A stretch of 64,000 bases of DNA from Branchiibius sp. NY16-3462-2 (GTDB lineage: Bacteria > Actinomycetota > Actinomycetes > Actinomycetales > Dermatophilaceae). The notes beneath the pieces were generated by a model. It saw only the letters and a program-made list of their open reading frames with translations, searched no databases and had not been told where the DNA came from. The stretch spans positions 248,001 through 312,000 of the forward strand of contig NZ_LVCF01000001.1 of the NCBI RefSeq assembly GCF_001594145.1, read 5' to 3'. Position numbers and translations under genes: made by a program. This document shows positions 6,819 through 16,700 of this stretch, one piece after another; within the stretch, counting starts at the first letter, position 1, and each line of letters begins with the position of its first letter.

Positions 6819-8933
6819 CTATTCCGTTGCAGCAGAATGCTTTTCGGCCACCTCGGCAGGGTCATCCCCGTCGAGGACGGCCAGCACCGCGTCGCCGTAC
6901 ATCCGCAGTTTGCGCTCGCCCACTCCACTGATCCGGGCCAGGGACTCCAGATCGGCCGGCATGTCCTGGGCGATGGCGATGAGGGTGGCATCGGTGAAGA
7001 CGATGTACGCCGGTTTGCCGTCCGCGGTCAGCGAGCGCCAGGTGCGCAACCGCTCGAAGAGTGCTTCGTCGTAGGTGGGTGGGCACGCGGCGCAGCGGCC
7101 GATCTTGCGCTGGGCGGCCACCGTGAGCGGTGCGCCGCAGGATCGGCAGCGAGTCGCGGCGCGGGCACCGGCTTTGCGCGGCCGGTCCTTGGCGGTCGGG
7201 GCCGCGGGCTGGTCGGCGACGCCTTCGATAGCACCCGCCGTGCCGTACAGGAACCGGGACCGGGAGCGGGACGGTGCGCCACCGGGGTTACGCGCGAGGG
7301 CGTAGGTCAACAGCAGGTGCCGCCGGGCACGGGTCACGCCCACATAGGCCAGTCGACGCTCCTCGGCGATCTCCTCCGGACCTTCGGCCATGGATAGGGG
7401 CAGCATCCCGTCACTGCAGCCGATGACGATGACGGCGTCCCACTCCAGACCCTTGGCGGCGTGCAGCGACGCCAACGTCACCCCTTGCACCGTCGGCGGG
7501 TGCTGCTCCCCCGCCCGCCGGTCGAGTTCGGCGACGAACTCCCGAAGTCGCGCCTCGGGTTGCTCGACGACGAAGTCACCACTCAACTGCGCCAGGGCAT
7601 CCAGCGACTGCCAGCGCTCGAGGGCCGCGCCACCGGTGGGTCGCACGGTGGTCAGGCCGGCACCGGCAAGCGCGTCGCGCACCACCTCCGGCAGAGGTCG
7701 CTCGGGGTTGTCCGAGCGGACGGCGCCGCGCAGGAGAACCAGCGCGCGGCGTACCTCATCGCGGTTGAAGAAGCGCTCGCCGCCGCGGACCAGGAACGGG
7801 ATATCGGCGTCGGTCAGCGCCTGCTCGATGGGCTCGCTCTGGGCGTTGATGCGGTAGAGGACGGAGATCTGGCTGGCCGGAACTCCCTGCCCCAGAAGGG
7901 CTTTGATCTCCTGTGCCACACCAGCGGCTTCGGCGGGGTCGTCGGCATAGGTGAGCAACCGCGGCATCGGGCCGTCACCGGACTGGGCCCGTAGCTCGAC
8001 GTGCTCCTGCCCCCGGCCGATCACCCGGTTGGCCAGGGTGACGATCTGCGGGGTCGAGCGGTAGTTGCGCTGCAAGCGCACGACGGCGGCGCCCGGATGG
8101 CGCTTGGTGAACTCCAGCAGATGACGCGGACTGGCACCGGTGAAGGAATAGATCGTCTGGGCGGGATCACCGACGACGCACAGGTCCTCGCGGCCGCCGA
8201 GCCACTGGTGCAGCAACTCCTGCTGGACGGTGTTGACGTCCTGGTACTCATCGACCACGAAGTGCCGGTACTGGTCATGCACCTCGCGGGCGACGTCCTC
8301 GCGATCGGCCAGGATGCCGTTCATCAACAGCAGCACGTCCTCGAAATCGATCGCCACCCGCTCGGTCTTGACCTCCTCGTAGGTGCGCCAGAGGCGGGCC
8401 ATCGCGGTCGCGTCCAGATCCGCGACCTGGCGGTGGGCGCGAGCGGCGGACGCCGGGTAGGCGTCGGCGGTGAGCATGTTGACCTTGCCCCACTCGATCT
8501 CCGCGGCGGCGTCCCGCAGGCCGACCCGGTCCAGTTGCAACCGGACCCGGGAGGCAGCCTCGGCGACGACCGGCGCCTTGTGGGAGAGGACCTGCGGGGG
8601 TGCGCCGCCGACGACCCGTGGCCAGAAGTACTGCAGTTGCCGCAGGGCCGCGGCGTGGAAGGTGCGGGCCTGCATGGTGGGCAGTCCCAGACCCCGCAAG
8701 CGGGTGCGCATCTCCCCCGCCGCGCGGGCGGTGAAGGTCAGCGCCAGCACCTTGTCGGCGCGCAACTCACCCGCCGCCACGCCGTACGCCAGGCGGTGGG
8801 TGATCGCGCGGGTCTTGCCGGTGCCCGCACCGGCCAGCACGCACATCGCGCCCAGCGGCCGGCTGGCCACCTCGCGCTGTTCGGGGTCGAGGTCCGCCAG
8901 CAGAGCGTCGGGGCTCAGCGCGGCGCTCACCAT
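6819..8933 (-). CDS. uvrD2: ATP-dependent DNA helicase UvrD2 (SF1)
   Basis: This 704-residue 3'-5' SF1A helicase has Walker A GAGTGKT (35-41), a DEYQDVN Walker B, the Q-x-IYSFTGA and NYRSTP motifs and a C-terminal VGVTRARRHL block. The UvrD2 hallmarks follow: a tetracysteine module (C596, C599, C614, C617) and a C-terminal HRDC domain (about 625-695). It functions in DNA repair/replication and is essential in M. tuberculosis. Its ATG overlaps the nudC stop by 7 bp, indicating coupling. The mycoredoxin gene that separates the two in mycobacteria is missing. Confidence 0.95.
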   Translation of the reverse strand: MVSAALSPDALLADLDPEQREVASRPLGAMCVLAGAGTGKTRAITHRLAYGVAAGELRADKVLALTFTARAAGEMRTRLRGLGLPTMQARTFHAAALRQLQYFWPRVVGGAPPQVLSHKAPVVAEAASRVRLQLDRVGLRDAAAEIEWGKVNMLTADAYPASAARAHRQVADLDATAMARLWRTYEEVKTERVAIDFEDVLLLMNGILADREDVAREVHDQYRHFVVDEYQDVNTVQQELLHQWLGGREDLCVVGDPAQTIYSFTGASPRHLLEFTKRHPGAAVVRLQRNYRSTPQIVTLANRVIGRGQEHVELRAQSGDGPMPRLLTYADDPAEAAGVAQEIKALLGQGVPASQISVLYRINAQSEPIEQALTDADIPFLVRGGERFFNRDEVRRALVLLRGAVRSDNPERPLPEVVRDALAGAGLTTVRPTGGAALERWQSLDALAQLSGDFVVEQPEARLREFVAELDRRAGEQHPPTVQGVTLASLHAAKGLEWDAVIVIGCSDGMLPLSMAEGPEEIAEERRLAYVGVTRARRHLLLTYALARNPGGAPSRSRSRFLYGTAGAIEGVADQPAAPTAKDRPRKAGARAATRCRSCGAPLTVAAQRKIGRCAACPPTYDEALFERLRTWRSLTADGKPAYIVFTDATLIAIAQDMPADLESLARISGVGERKLRMYGDAVLAVLDGDDPAEVAEKHSAATE

Positions 8934-9847
8934 CGGGTCGCCACGGGCAATGGGCCGCCGTACCAGTGCTCGATCAGGTGCCGGGCGATGGACAACCGGG
9001 GAGGTACGCCGATCCGCTCGGCCCGCAGGTCATCGGTGAGTTCGTCGCGGCTGAACCAGCGGGCGGCCACGATCTCGTGCGGGTCGGTGTCCAGCGCGGG
9101 CGCGTCGGTGTAGGCGACGTAGCCGATCATCAGCGACGCCGGGAACGGCCAGGGCTGATCGCCCAAATACTGCGCATCGCGCACGCTGACGCCGACCTCC
9201 TCCTGGACCTCACGCGCCACGGCGGCGGCAAGGGATTCACCGGGCTCTACGAAACCAGCCAGCACTGACATCCTCGGAATCTCACCCTCCCGGGTGCCGA
9301 ATCGGGTGCCCTGGGCCAGGAGCAAACGGTCGTCGGGGTCGATGACGGCCATGATCACGGCCGGGTCGGTGCGTGGGTAGTGGTGGTGCCCCTCGGCCGT
9401 GCATTCCCGGGACCAACCGGCTTCAACGGCAACGGTGGGGCTGCCGTCCTGGGGGCAGAAACCTTGTGTCGCATGCCAGTTGGCGATGCCTGCCGCGGTC
9501 GTGAGGACGCTGCGCTGCTCGTCGTCCAGGGTCTCGCCGACCGTGCGCAGATCGGCTACCGGGACGTCGTCGCCCGCCCGTTCGGCGTGAACCGCGAGCA
9601 CCGCAGGGCCTTCGTGCATCACGCCGAGGTAGATGACGAGGGCCTGCTGATCGGCGCTCTGCGGTGAGCGGAAGGCCAAGGTGCCGTCGGGATGCACCGG
9701 TGCCCGGCCGGCGTACCAGTCGAGCACTCTGGTGTCCGGGTCGGCCAGGAGTCGCGACAACAGACCGGCCTCACGTCGGTTGTTGGCCCGGCGGTCGACA
9801 CCGGGCCGGTTGAGCAACAGATCGAATTTCGGCGGCATCCCGGGCAC
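8927..9847 (-). CDS. nudC: NADH/NAD(+) pyrophosphatase NudC (also RNA deNADding enzyme family)
   Basis: The 306-residue protein carries the NUDIX box (about 198-220, GFVEPGES to REVQEEVG) and the NudC signature QPWPFPASL (231-239), which selects NAD(H). The zinc ribbon before it is unusual: FCPQDGSPT keeps Cys131 but has Asp134 where the family has the second Cys, followed by Cys149 and histidines near 154-156. Metal binding may be altered or use His. The GTG at 9847 lies 6 nt after TAACCT, so a leaderless transcript is likely; ATG 9838 is an alternative start. First gene of the nudC-uvrD2 unit. Confidence 0.92.
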   Translation of the reverse strand: MPGMPPKFDLLLNRPGVDRRANNRREAGLLSRLLADPDTRVLDWYAGRAPVHPDGTLAFRSPQSADQQALVIYLGVMHEGPAVLAVHAERAGDDVPVADLRTVGETLDDEQRSVLTTAAGIANWHATQGFCPQDGSPTVAVEAGWSRECTAEGHHHYPRTDPAVIMAVIDPDDRLLLAQGTRFGTREGEIPRMSVLAGFVEPGESLAAAVAREVQEEVGVSVRDAQYLGDQPWPFPASLMIGYVAYTDAPALDTDPHEIVAARWFSRDELTDDLRAERIGVPPRLSIARHLIEHWYGGPLPVATRW

Positions 9848-9888
9848 GTTCCCAGGTTATAGAGGTGCCTGCGCCTACCGTGGTGGGC

Positions 9889-11118
9889 GTGCCTCGTCCC
9901 GCCAGCCACCTCGCCGCCCTTGCTGATGCCGCCGTCCCCGGATTGCGGCCGATCGGATACGCAGCCGCGCTCGCGAGTCCGGGCGATCCGTTCCAGACGG
10001 TGCACATCACCGGACGCGACGAGAAGCAATGGACGGTGCGGGTAGCCCTGTCGGCCGGCAGCGGTGCCGCGATGGAACTGTCCGATCAGTTGCTGCGGTT
10101 GCTGGCCCGCCGACTGCCGTTCGCCGTACCGCACATCGAGGGGTCCCTGACGACCGACGACGGCTGCTTCGTGGCGGTGATCCCGCGCCTGCCCGGGGCG
10201 CCTGCCCTGTGGCGTGATCTGGAGCCTGAGTCCCAGCACGCCCGGGCCGTGGGGCGCGCGATCGCCCAGATTCACACCCTGGATCCGCGACTGATCGACG
10301 AGGCCGGCCTGCCGTCGTACGACGCGGACACCTACCGTGCGCGCCGGCTGGCTGCGCTCGACCGGGCTGCCGAGACCGGATTGGTGCCCACCGGGTTGCT
10401 CGCCCGCTGGGAACGCGCACTGGAGGAAGTCAGTCTGTGGAAGTTCGCCACGCGGGTCACCCACGGCCCGTTGGAGGCGGCTCACGTGTACTACGACGAG
10501 GACGGCGTCGCGGCGATCACCGGTTGGGAGGAAGCTGCCCTCAGCGATCCCGCGGTGGATTTCGCACCGTTGTGGGCCTTGGCTGATCGCGGCACCTTCG
10601 ACACCGTGTTGGAGACGTACGCCGCGAACGCACCCGACTGTGCCGATCCGCACCTGGAACGCCGGATCCGGTTGGTGGGCGAATTGCAGCGGATCACCGC
10701 CCTGATGGAAGCAGTCAGTGGCGGCGACCAGACCCTGATCGATCGGCGCACTGCCGCGCTGCGCCGACTCGACGAGGCCACCCAGGACGACCTGAGTCTG
10801 TTGCCGCCCGAGGTGGCCGGACAGCGACTGACCGTCGTGGGAGATGACTACGCCGTCGCGCAGCCGGTTGATCCCGCTCAGATCGAGGTTGTGGAGTCTG
10901 CTGAGTACCCCGCCGAGGACGAAACCGTAGAGATCCCGCTGTCGGGGCCGACAGCCGCAGATCCGTCAGGAGAGCCTCCGGCTGAGCAGCCCTCGTCCGA
11001 GACCCCCTCCTCCCCAGTCGCGTCGGAACAGGAGCCGCGTCCGACTTACGACGACGCGATGTACGACGAGGGTGATACCCAGCCAGTACCCCAGCGACCG
11101 CGAGCCAGCAACGAGTAA
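9889..11118 (+). CDS. APH-fold phosphotransferase-like protein, probably catalytically dead
   Basis: The protein (409 aa) resembles the aminoglycoside/macrolide phosphotransferase-type gene that neighbours nudC in many actinobacteria. The core aligns with the APH kinase lobe, but the catalytic loop HGD-L reads HGPL (about 192-195) and the metal-binding D-W reads GW (about 212-213, in ITGWEEA), while the later DPAVDFA is kept. Both key aspartates are therefore missing. A roughly 85-residue acidic, Pro/Ser-rich tail follows. GTG 9889 was chosen because it lies 7 nt after TACCGT and matches the usual family N-terminus; GTG 9865 is upstream in frame. Function unknown. Confidence 0.8.
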   Translation: MPRPASHLAALADAAVPGLRPIGYAAALASPGDPFQTVHITGRDEKQWTVRVALSAGSGAAMELSDQLLRLLARRLPFAVPHIEGSLTTDDGCFVAVIPRLPGAPALWRDLEPESQHARAVGRAIAQIHTLDPRLIDEAGLPSYDADTYRARRLAALDRAAETGLVPTGLLARWERALEEVSLWKFATRVTHGPLEAAHVYYDEDGVAAITGWEEAALSDPAVDFAPLWALADRGTFDTVLETYAANAPDCADPHLERRIRLVGELQRITALMEAVSGGDQTLIDRRTAALRRLDEATQDDLSLLPPEVAGQRLTVVGDDYAVAQPVDPAQIEVVESAEYPAEDETVEIPLSGPTAADPSGEPPAEQPSSETPSSPVASEQEPRPTYDDAMYDEGDTQPVPQRPRASNE

Positions 11119-11127
11119 CCAGCTCGT

Positions 11128-11176
11128 CAGTCCACTTCAGTCGCCACTTCAGTCGACCAGTCCACTTCAGTCGCCA
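11128..11176. repeat. Short direct repeats at the 3' end of the DUF222/HNH gene
   Basis: A 19-bp unit, CAGTCCACTTCAGTCGCCA, occurs at 11128-11146 and 11158-11176, a 30-bp period; a third partial copy of CCACTTCAGTCG lies between them. The last copy overlaps the final codons of the HNH gene. This looks like local slippage or a scar of a past event at the gene's end. Confidence 0.8.
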
Positions 11177-12873
11177 GGGGTGGTGATGTAGGTGCGGCCG
11201 GTGGGGCTGGTCCAGGTGCACACGCCGGTGGGGGACATGACCACTTTCCAGCCGCCTTCGTGTTTGGCGCGGTGGTGGTGTCGACACAGGCATTGCAGGT
11301 TGTGTGCTGCGGTCTCTCCGTCGGGGTAGCGGATGACGTGGTCGATATCGGACAGTTTCGCGGGTCGGGTGCAGCCGGGAAAGCGGCAGTGCTGGTCGCG
11401 GGCTTGGACGAACCGGGCCAAGCGGGCACCGGGCCGGTAGGACCGGTCACCGGTTTCCACCACGGTGCCGGTGGTGGCGTCGGTGAGGGCGCGGGACAGT
11501 TTCACGCCGAGCAGGTGGGTCATCTCCACGATGCTGTCGGCGGGGATCACCCCGACCCGGGGTAGCAGCAGGTCACTGATCGCACGGGATTCGGCGCTGA
11601 TCGTCTCCGTGACGGTGGGTGTGGTGCGGTACCTCGTGAGGTGACCGCAGCTGGTGTTGTCCGGCTCGGGCACGTGCTCACACCCCGGTGGACTAGCGCC
11701 GGGCGACTCCGGTGGACTGTCGTGTCGTTCGCGTTCCCGGGAGGTGCTGGCGATCGCGTTGAGTTCGGCGAGTTCTTGATCGAACAGCGCCCGCAGTTCC
11801 TCATCCATCAGGTCGCGGCCGTTGATCGGGACCAGCCCTTCGGCGCGCAGGTCCTGCTCGATCAGCGCTTCATGGGCTAACAGGGATGCCTCGATGAAAT
11901 CCACGCCATCGACCAGGTCATCGCCGGGGTCACCGTCGCTGAACGGGTCCGCCCAGTCCTGGACAGACGGAACCGCTGGTTCTGGGGTGTTGATCGGGAT
12001 CAGGAACGTCAGCTGCGTGTCGACACCGACCCCGGCCAGGGCAAGGTCGGTCAACGCATCGACCCGGCACTCGGCCAGGGTCTTGTCCGTGGTGGTGACT
12101 GAGTGCAGGTCCCGGGCCAGTTGGTCGATCGCGGCCATCAGTTTCGCCGCCTCCAACGTCGGTAACACCGCGGTCAGTTCCGACAGGCCCGGTTCGTGAT
12201 GCTCCCGCACGAACACCCCCACCGCCGAACGACGCCGGGCCGTGGCTGCGGCATCGGCTCCGATCGGGTCCAGGCGCACCCGCAACCGCCGCGCCTTCGC
12301 CCGCAACTTGGCTGCCGTGGTGGCTTCGGGGTCACCGGCCAGAACCCGGTCCTGAATAGCCTGGGTGACGTGTTCGGGGGCTCCGTGGGTGACGTCGGCG
12401 ACGACGGTGGCTTTGAACGGGTCCAACCCACCGGCACCAACCCGGTCCAACAACCGCGGACACTGCGCCAGGGTGTCGATGGCGTCGCTGATCCGGTTAC
12501 CGGCTTGCCGGTCCGACCACCCCAACCGGGTGGATAGTTCCAGCGGGAACCATTCATCGACGAAGGTGCCCGGCTCATGCCGCACCACCCGCGAGATCAG
12601 TCGCGGCAGAGCGTCTTCGACCGGGTTGGGATCCTCCCGGTGTTCGATCGCCGCCGCCTGCGCGATCCGAAGACTTTGCACACCCCACGCGGAGTTCTGC
12701 ACCCGCTGTGCCAACGCGACATCGGTCAGCAACGCCTCTTCCGACAGAGCACTAGCACCCGAGCCGACCCGGTCGTAGGCAGCTTGCAGCAACCGCTCAG
12801 CAGCCGCCAACAACTCGGTCACCGAGGCGTCCGACAGCGCCTTCTGGCGGATCACGGAGTGGGTCGCGGACAT
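11167..12873 (-). CDS. DUF222 domain-containing HNH endonuclease (13E12-repeat family)
   Basis: The 568-residue protein has an N-terminal DUF222 region (about 40-400) and a C-terminal HNH domain (about 496-538) with CRFPGC, the DIDHV histidine, the HN pair and the CLCRHHHRAKH zinc/nuclease block. The family, known as 13E12 repeats in mycobacteria, is found in many copies in actinobacteria; some mycobacterial members are in the LexA regulon. The biological role is not established. ATG 12873 lies 6 nt after TACAAT, a leaderless arrangement. Its promoter region is nearly repeated upstream of the deaminase gene at 63.8 kb. The gene interrupts an otherwise conserved nudC-adnAB neighbourhood, so insertion is plausible. 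Confidence 0.92.
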   Translation of the reverse strand: MSATHSVIRQKALSDASVTELLAAAERLLQAAYDRVGSGASALSEEALLTDVALAQRVQNSAWGVQSLRIAQAAAIEHREDPNPVEDALPRLISRVVRHEPGTFVDEWFPLELSTRLGWSDRQAGNRISDAIDTLAQCPRLLDRVGAGGLDPFKATVVADVTHGAPEHVTQAIQDRVLAGDPEATTAAKLRAKARRLRVRLDPIGADAAATARRRSAVGVFVREHHEPGLSELTAVLPTLEAAKLMAAIDQLARDLHSVTTTDKTLAECRVDALTDLALAGVGVDTQLTFLIPINTPEPAVPSVQDWADPFSDGDPGDDLVDGVDFIEASLLAHEALIEQDLRAEGLVPINGRDLMDEELRALFDQELAELNAIASTSRERERHDSPPESPGASPPGCEHVPEPDNTSCGHLTRYRTTPTVTETISAESRAISDLLLPRVGVIPADSIVEMTHLLGVKLSRALTDATTGTVVETGDRSYRPGARLARFVQARDQHCRFPGCTRPAKLSDIDHVIRYPDGETAAHNLQCLCRHHHRAKHEGGWKVVMSPTGVCTWTSPTGRTYITTPGD

Positions 12874-12877
12874 ACCT

Positions 12878-12922
12878 ATATTGTACTGGTGTTCGACACC
12901 TCGAAACCGTTATGCACAGCCC
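12878..12922 (-). promoter_or_regulatory. Shared 45-bp promoter/operator, copy A (DUF222/HNH gene)
   Basis: Read on the minus strand, this block matches 63761-63805 at 41 of 45 positions by hand alignment. Shared parts are GCATAACGGTTTC, the interrupted palindrome GGTGTCG-x-ACACC and the -10 TACAAT/GACAAT placed 6 nt before the ATG. The first four codons, ATGTCCGCGACC, are also identical. TCGAACACCAGTAC resembles only the left half of an actinobacterial SOS box, so LexA control is uncertain. Confidence 0.75.
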
Positions 12923-13006
12923 GAATTGCGCCCAATCCGCTGCGCTCACAGCGAAATTCACGGCGGTATAGCCGCAACGACGATCGATCCGCGCAATGGT
13001 GAACGT

Positions 13007-13771
13007 ATGGCCTCCACCGTTGCTGTGCTGTCCGACATCCATGGCGTACTGCCTGCTCTCGACCGTGTCCTCGCCGAGCCCGACGTGATCGCCGCAGACC
13101 TGATCGTTGTTACCGGCGACCACACCTGGGGTCCGCAACCGGCGGAGACGCTCGACCGACTCGTCGACCTGGGCGAACGGGTGGTCCTCGTCCGCGGCAA
13201 CGCTGATCGTGAACTGCTGCAGATGTCTCGCGGCCTCGACATCGGACTGGGTGACGACCCTCTATCCGTCTGGGGCGCAACACAACTCGAACCCCATCAT
13301 CAGAAACTGCTGGACGAAATGCCCGAACAGGTCACGATCAGCATCGACGGCTTCGGTCCCGTCCTGTTCTGTCACGCCACACCCCGCGACGACGAGGAGG
13401 TTGTCCTCGTCGACAGCCGCCTGGAGCGGTGGGCCGAGGTGCTGCACGACGTACCTGAAGAGGTCGGCGCCGTGGTGTGTGGCCACACCCACATGCCCTT
13501 CGTGCGGATCGCACACGGCCGGCTGGTCGTGAACCCCGGCAGCGTGGGCCTGCCCTATGGCCGACCGGGTGCACACTGGGCGCTGCTCGCCAACGGGGCC
13601 GTCACGCTGCGGCGGACCCTGATCGATCCCGACGAACTCGTTGCCGAGGTCACCGCCAGATCGTCACTGCCCGGTGTCGCACAGTGGGCCGAGGAGAACC
13701 TACGGCACCCCGCCTCAGACGCCGAAGCGCTGGACACCTTCGGCCCCCGGGACGGACGCAGCTCGTCATGA
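13007..13771 (+). CDS. Metallophosphoesterase (YfcE/MJ0936-type)
   Basis: The 254-residue protein has the calcineurin-like phosphoesterase motifs in order: SDIHG (9-13), GDHTWGP, RGNAD, a CHATPRDD block and GHTH near residue 165. These coordinate two metal ions. The family hydrolyses phosphodiesters or phosphomonoesters; the substrate is unknown. The frame is open upstream, but ATG 13007 begins directly with the beta-strand before SDIHG and was chosen. It is divergent from the DUF222/HNH gene and overlaps the convergent adnB end by 6 bp. Confidence 0.9.
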   Translation: MASTVAVLSDIHGVLPALDRVLAEPDVIAADLIVVTGDHTWGPQPAETLDRLVDLGERVVLVRGNADRELLQMSRGLDIGLGDDPLSVWGATQLEPHHQKLLDEMPEQVTISIDGFGPVLFCHATPRDDEEVVLVDSRLERWAEVLHDVPEEVGAVVCGHTHMPFVRIAHGRLVVNPGSVGLPYGRPGAHWALLANGAVTLRRTLIDPDELVAEVTARSSLPGVAQWAEENLRHPASDAEALDTFGPRDGRSSS

Positions 13772-16700
13772 ACTGACGGCCTCCGCCAGAAGCTGCTCGA
13801 TCGCGTCGTCCGGCGGCAGGTCCGGATAGACGGTCGTCCCCGTTGCCGCGTAGTAGAACGCTGCCGCCACCTGGCTGGGAGCCACGCCGCGTAGCCGCGC
13901 ATACGCCAGCCGGTACGCCGCGAGCTGGAGTGCCCGGGTAGCCGCCTCCTGTCCGTGGGGCTGGCTCCCGGTCTTCCAGTCCACGATCACCACCCCCGTC
14001 GGACCGCCGTCGGGCACCGAAGAGCCAGCCACAGCAGGAAACACCGCGTCGATCCGCCCCCGGATGCTGGCCGTGCCGATCCACGTCTCCACCGGCACCT
14101 CGATCTCCAGCGGCTGCCGATCCGCCCACTCCGAGGCCAGGAAGGTCTCCTTCAACTGCGCAAGGTCCGCGAAGTGATCAGCGTCGTCGTCATCGACCCC
14201 GGGCAACTGATCGACATCGACGAGAGCCGCCGACTGGTAATGCTTTTCGATCCACGCGTGGAACGCGGTGCCCTGCCGGGCCGCTGGCTGCGGGCGCACC
14301 GGCATCGGTCGTCGCAGCGCACGCGCGAACTCCTGCGGGTCGCGAGCCAGCGCGACGATCTGGGATGCGGACAGGTGGCTGGGCAACTCGACGGAGGTCG
14401 ATCCGTTCGACCCCGCGCGGTCACGTTCGGCCAGAAGGGCGGTCAGGTCGTCGCGTAACTGGGGCGAGAGGGTGCTGGACCAGGCCCGCCAGCTCAGCTG
14501 ATCGTGCTCGAGCTGCTCTCTCAGTTGTTCAACCTGCCCGGCAGCGGCTCGCAACGACTCGATGGACGGCGAATCCACTTGTGGCGGCGGCCAACTCGCC
14601 TGCCGCGGCTGCTCCAACAACGGATTCTCCGCCTCCTCCGGCGGGAGCGGCTCCCAGTGCACGATCCGGCCACCCGGGACGTCGCCCTGTTCGATCAGGT
14701 CGCGGGCCTCCAGCAGGAACCGGGACGGCAGACGGGGTCGCTTGGCTGTCCCCCACACGGAGCTGGTGAGGAAGAGGGCGTGCTTGGCACGGGTCACGGC
14801 CACGTACGCCAGGCGCCGCTCGGCGGCCAGTTCGTGAGCGCCGTACGCCGCCCGGAACTCCTCCAGTTGCTCCTTGAGGTCTTTGTAAGTGTCAACCTGC
14901 GCCCAGTTCAGCGCGGGCAATCCCGTCACGTCCCCGCGCAGATCAAACGGGATCCGCACGCCACTGGTCCACCCGGAATCGGCGGTCACCCACGTGCCTG
15001 GGTCATGGGGCACGGCGTCCTTGCCCAGCGCCCAGCCGGCCCACTCCGGGTTCCAGGTGGCCCATCCGGAGTGGGCGGGGAAGACACCCTCGCCCAGGCC
15101 GGCAACGGCGACGTCGTCCCACTCCAGACCCTTGGCTGCGTGGATGGTGAGCACCTGCACGACCCCCGGGGCCGCCTGCACCACGGGAGCGTCCAGGCCG
15201 TCCTCCTCCGTCTCAGCCGCCTCCAGCCATTCCAGGAAGCTGCCGAGCGTCGCCCGGCCGGCTGACCCGGCGTACCGCGCGGCCACGTCGAGGAAGGCGT
15301 CAAGCGCGGCTGCGCCACTGCCCGTGTCGTATTCGGGTCGGGCGGCCACCTCGACATCGAGCCCGAGACTGTGGATTGCTTCCACCGCCAGGTCCCCCAG
15401 TGGCAGGTTGTTCAGTCGGCGCAGCCGCCGCACGACGTGGGCCAGGCGATCCAGTCTGGCCAGGCCCTCGGCGCTGAGGCTCTCCCCCGAAGGACCCACC
15501 CAGTCCGGCGCGGGCAGGTGTTCCAAGGTCTCCACAATGCTGGCCCGCTCCGCGGTGTCCGGCGCGAGGTCGCCGCTGCCAGATCCGCGGGGAACCAAGT
15601 GACGCGACCAGACACCGAGCGCGTCCAGATCGGCGGCGCCCAGACGAAGCGCGGAGCCGGACAGCAGCCGCATCAAACGGTCACCACGGGACGGATCGTG
15701 CACGGTCCACAACAGGCTGACCACGTCGCCCACTTCGGCCATCGTGAGCAGACCACCGACACCGACCAGCTCGTAGGGCACGCCGGCCACCTCAAGAGCG
15801 GCCGCGACCGGCACGAAGAGGGACCGTTTGCGGCACAGCACGGCAGCGGAGAAAGTCGACGGGTCCGGCAGGTTCAACCGGCGTTGCTTCAACCACTCAG
15901 CAATCTGCGCGGCCTCCGCATCGAGCGTCGAGTAGCGGCCGATAAGCACTTCGCCGTCATCGGCGGCAGGGCCGGCGGACAACTGGGCAACGTCCAGATC
16001 TCCCTGCGCGGCAAGGGGTTTGGCAATCCGGTTGGCGACGGCCAGGATGCTGCGATCATTGCGCCAACTGATGCTCAACTGCGCCTGATCAGCCGGAACG
16101 GGAGCCTGCGGACCAGGGCCGGCGAAGCGACGCGGGAAGTCATCCAGCGTGCGCGCGCTGGCTCCACGCCAGCCGTAGATGGACTGGTGCGGATCACCTA
16201 CCGCCGTGACGACGACCGGTTCGTCAGCCGTGACCCACAGTGACTCTAGGAGTCGCATCTGGGCCTCGCTGGTGTCCTGGAACTCATCGAGCAGAACGGC
16301 GCGATACCGCGACCGCTCGGCCCGACCCAGCTGCGGGAAACGCATCGCCACCTGCGCGGCGATCGCCACCTGGTCGCCGTAGTCCATGGCTACCCGTTCG
16401 TGTTTGGCACGCTGGTAGGCCGTCACCACCGGCAGCAGCTGCCGCAACTTGGCCGAGTGCCCATCCAACCCGCCCGGGATCTTGGTCATCCGGCCGCTCT
16501 TGGCCAAGGTGCGCAAGTGGCTCTCGAAGTCGCCCAGATAGGTGTCCATCTCCGCGATCGGTAACAGGTGCTCCGCCAACTCCCCGGACAGCGCGATGAC
16601 CGCCTTGGTCACCGTCGACGGGGCGAGTTCCACCGCATCCATCGGGCCGTCGTAGGACTGCACCACCTGACTGGCCAGTTGCCAGGCGGCTGCCTCAGAC

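Noticed and set aside
11167..12873. Insertion sequence or transposase
   Set aside because: No transposase domain, terminal inverted repeats or target duplication were found; HNH/DUF222 proteins are not IS transposases.
12881..12900. SOS (LexA) box upstream of the DUF222/HNH gene
   Set aside because: Only the left half TCGAAC is good; the right half GTAC deviates, and copy B lacks even the left half.
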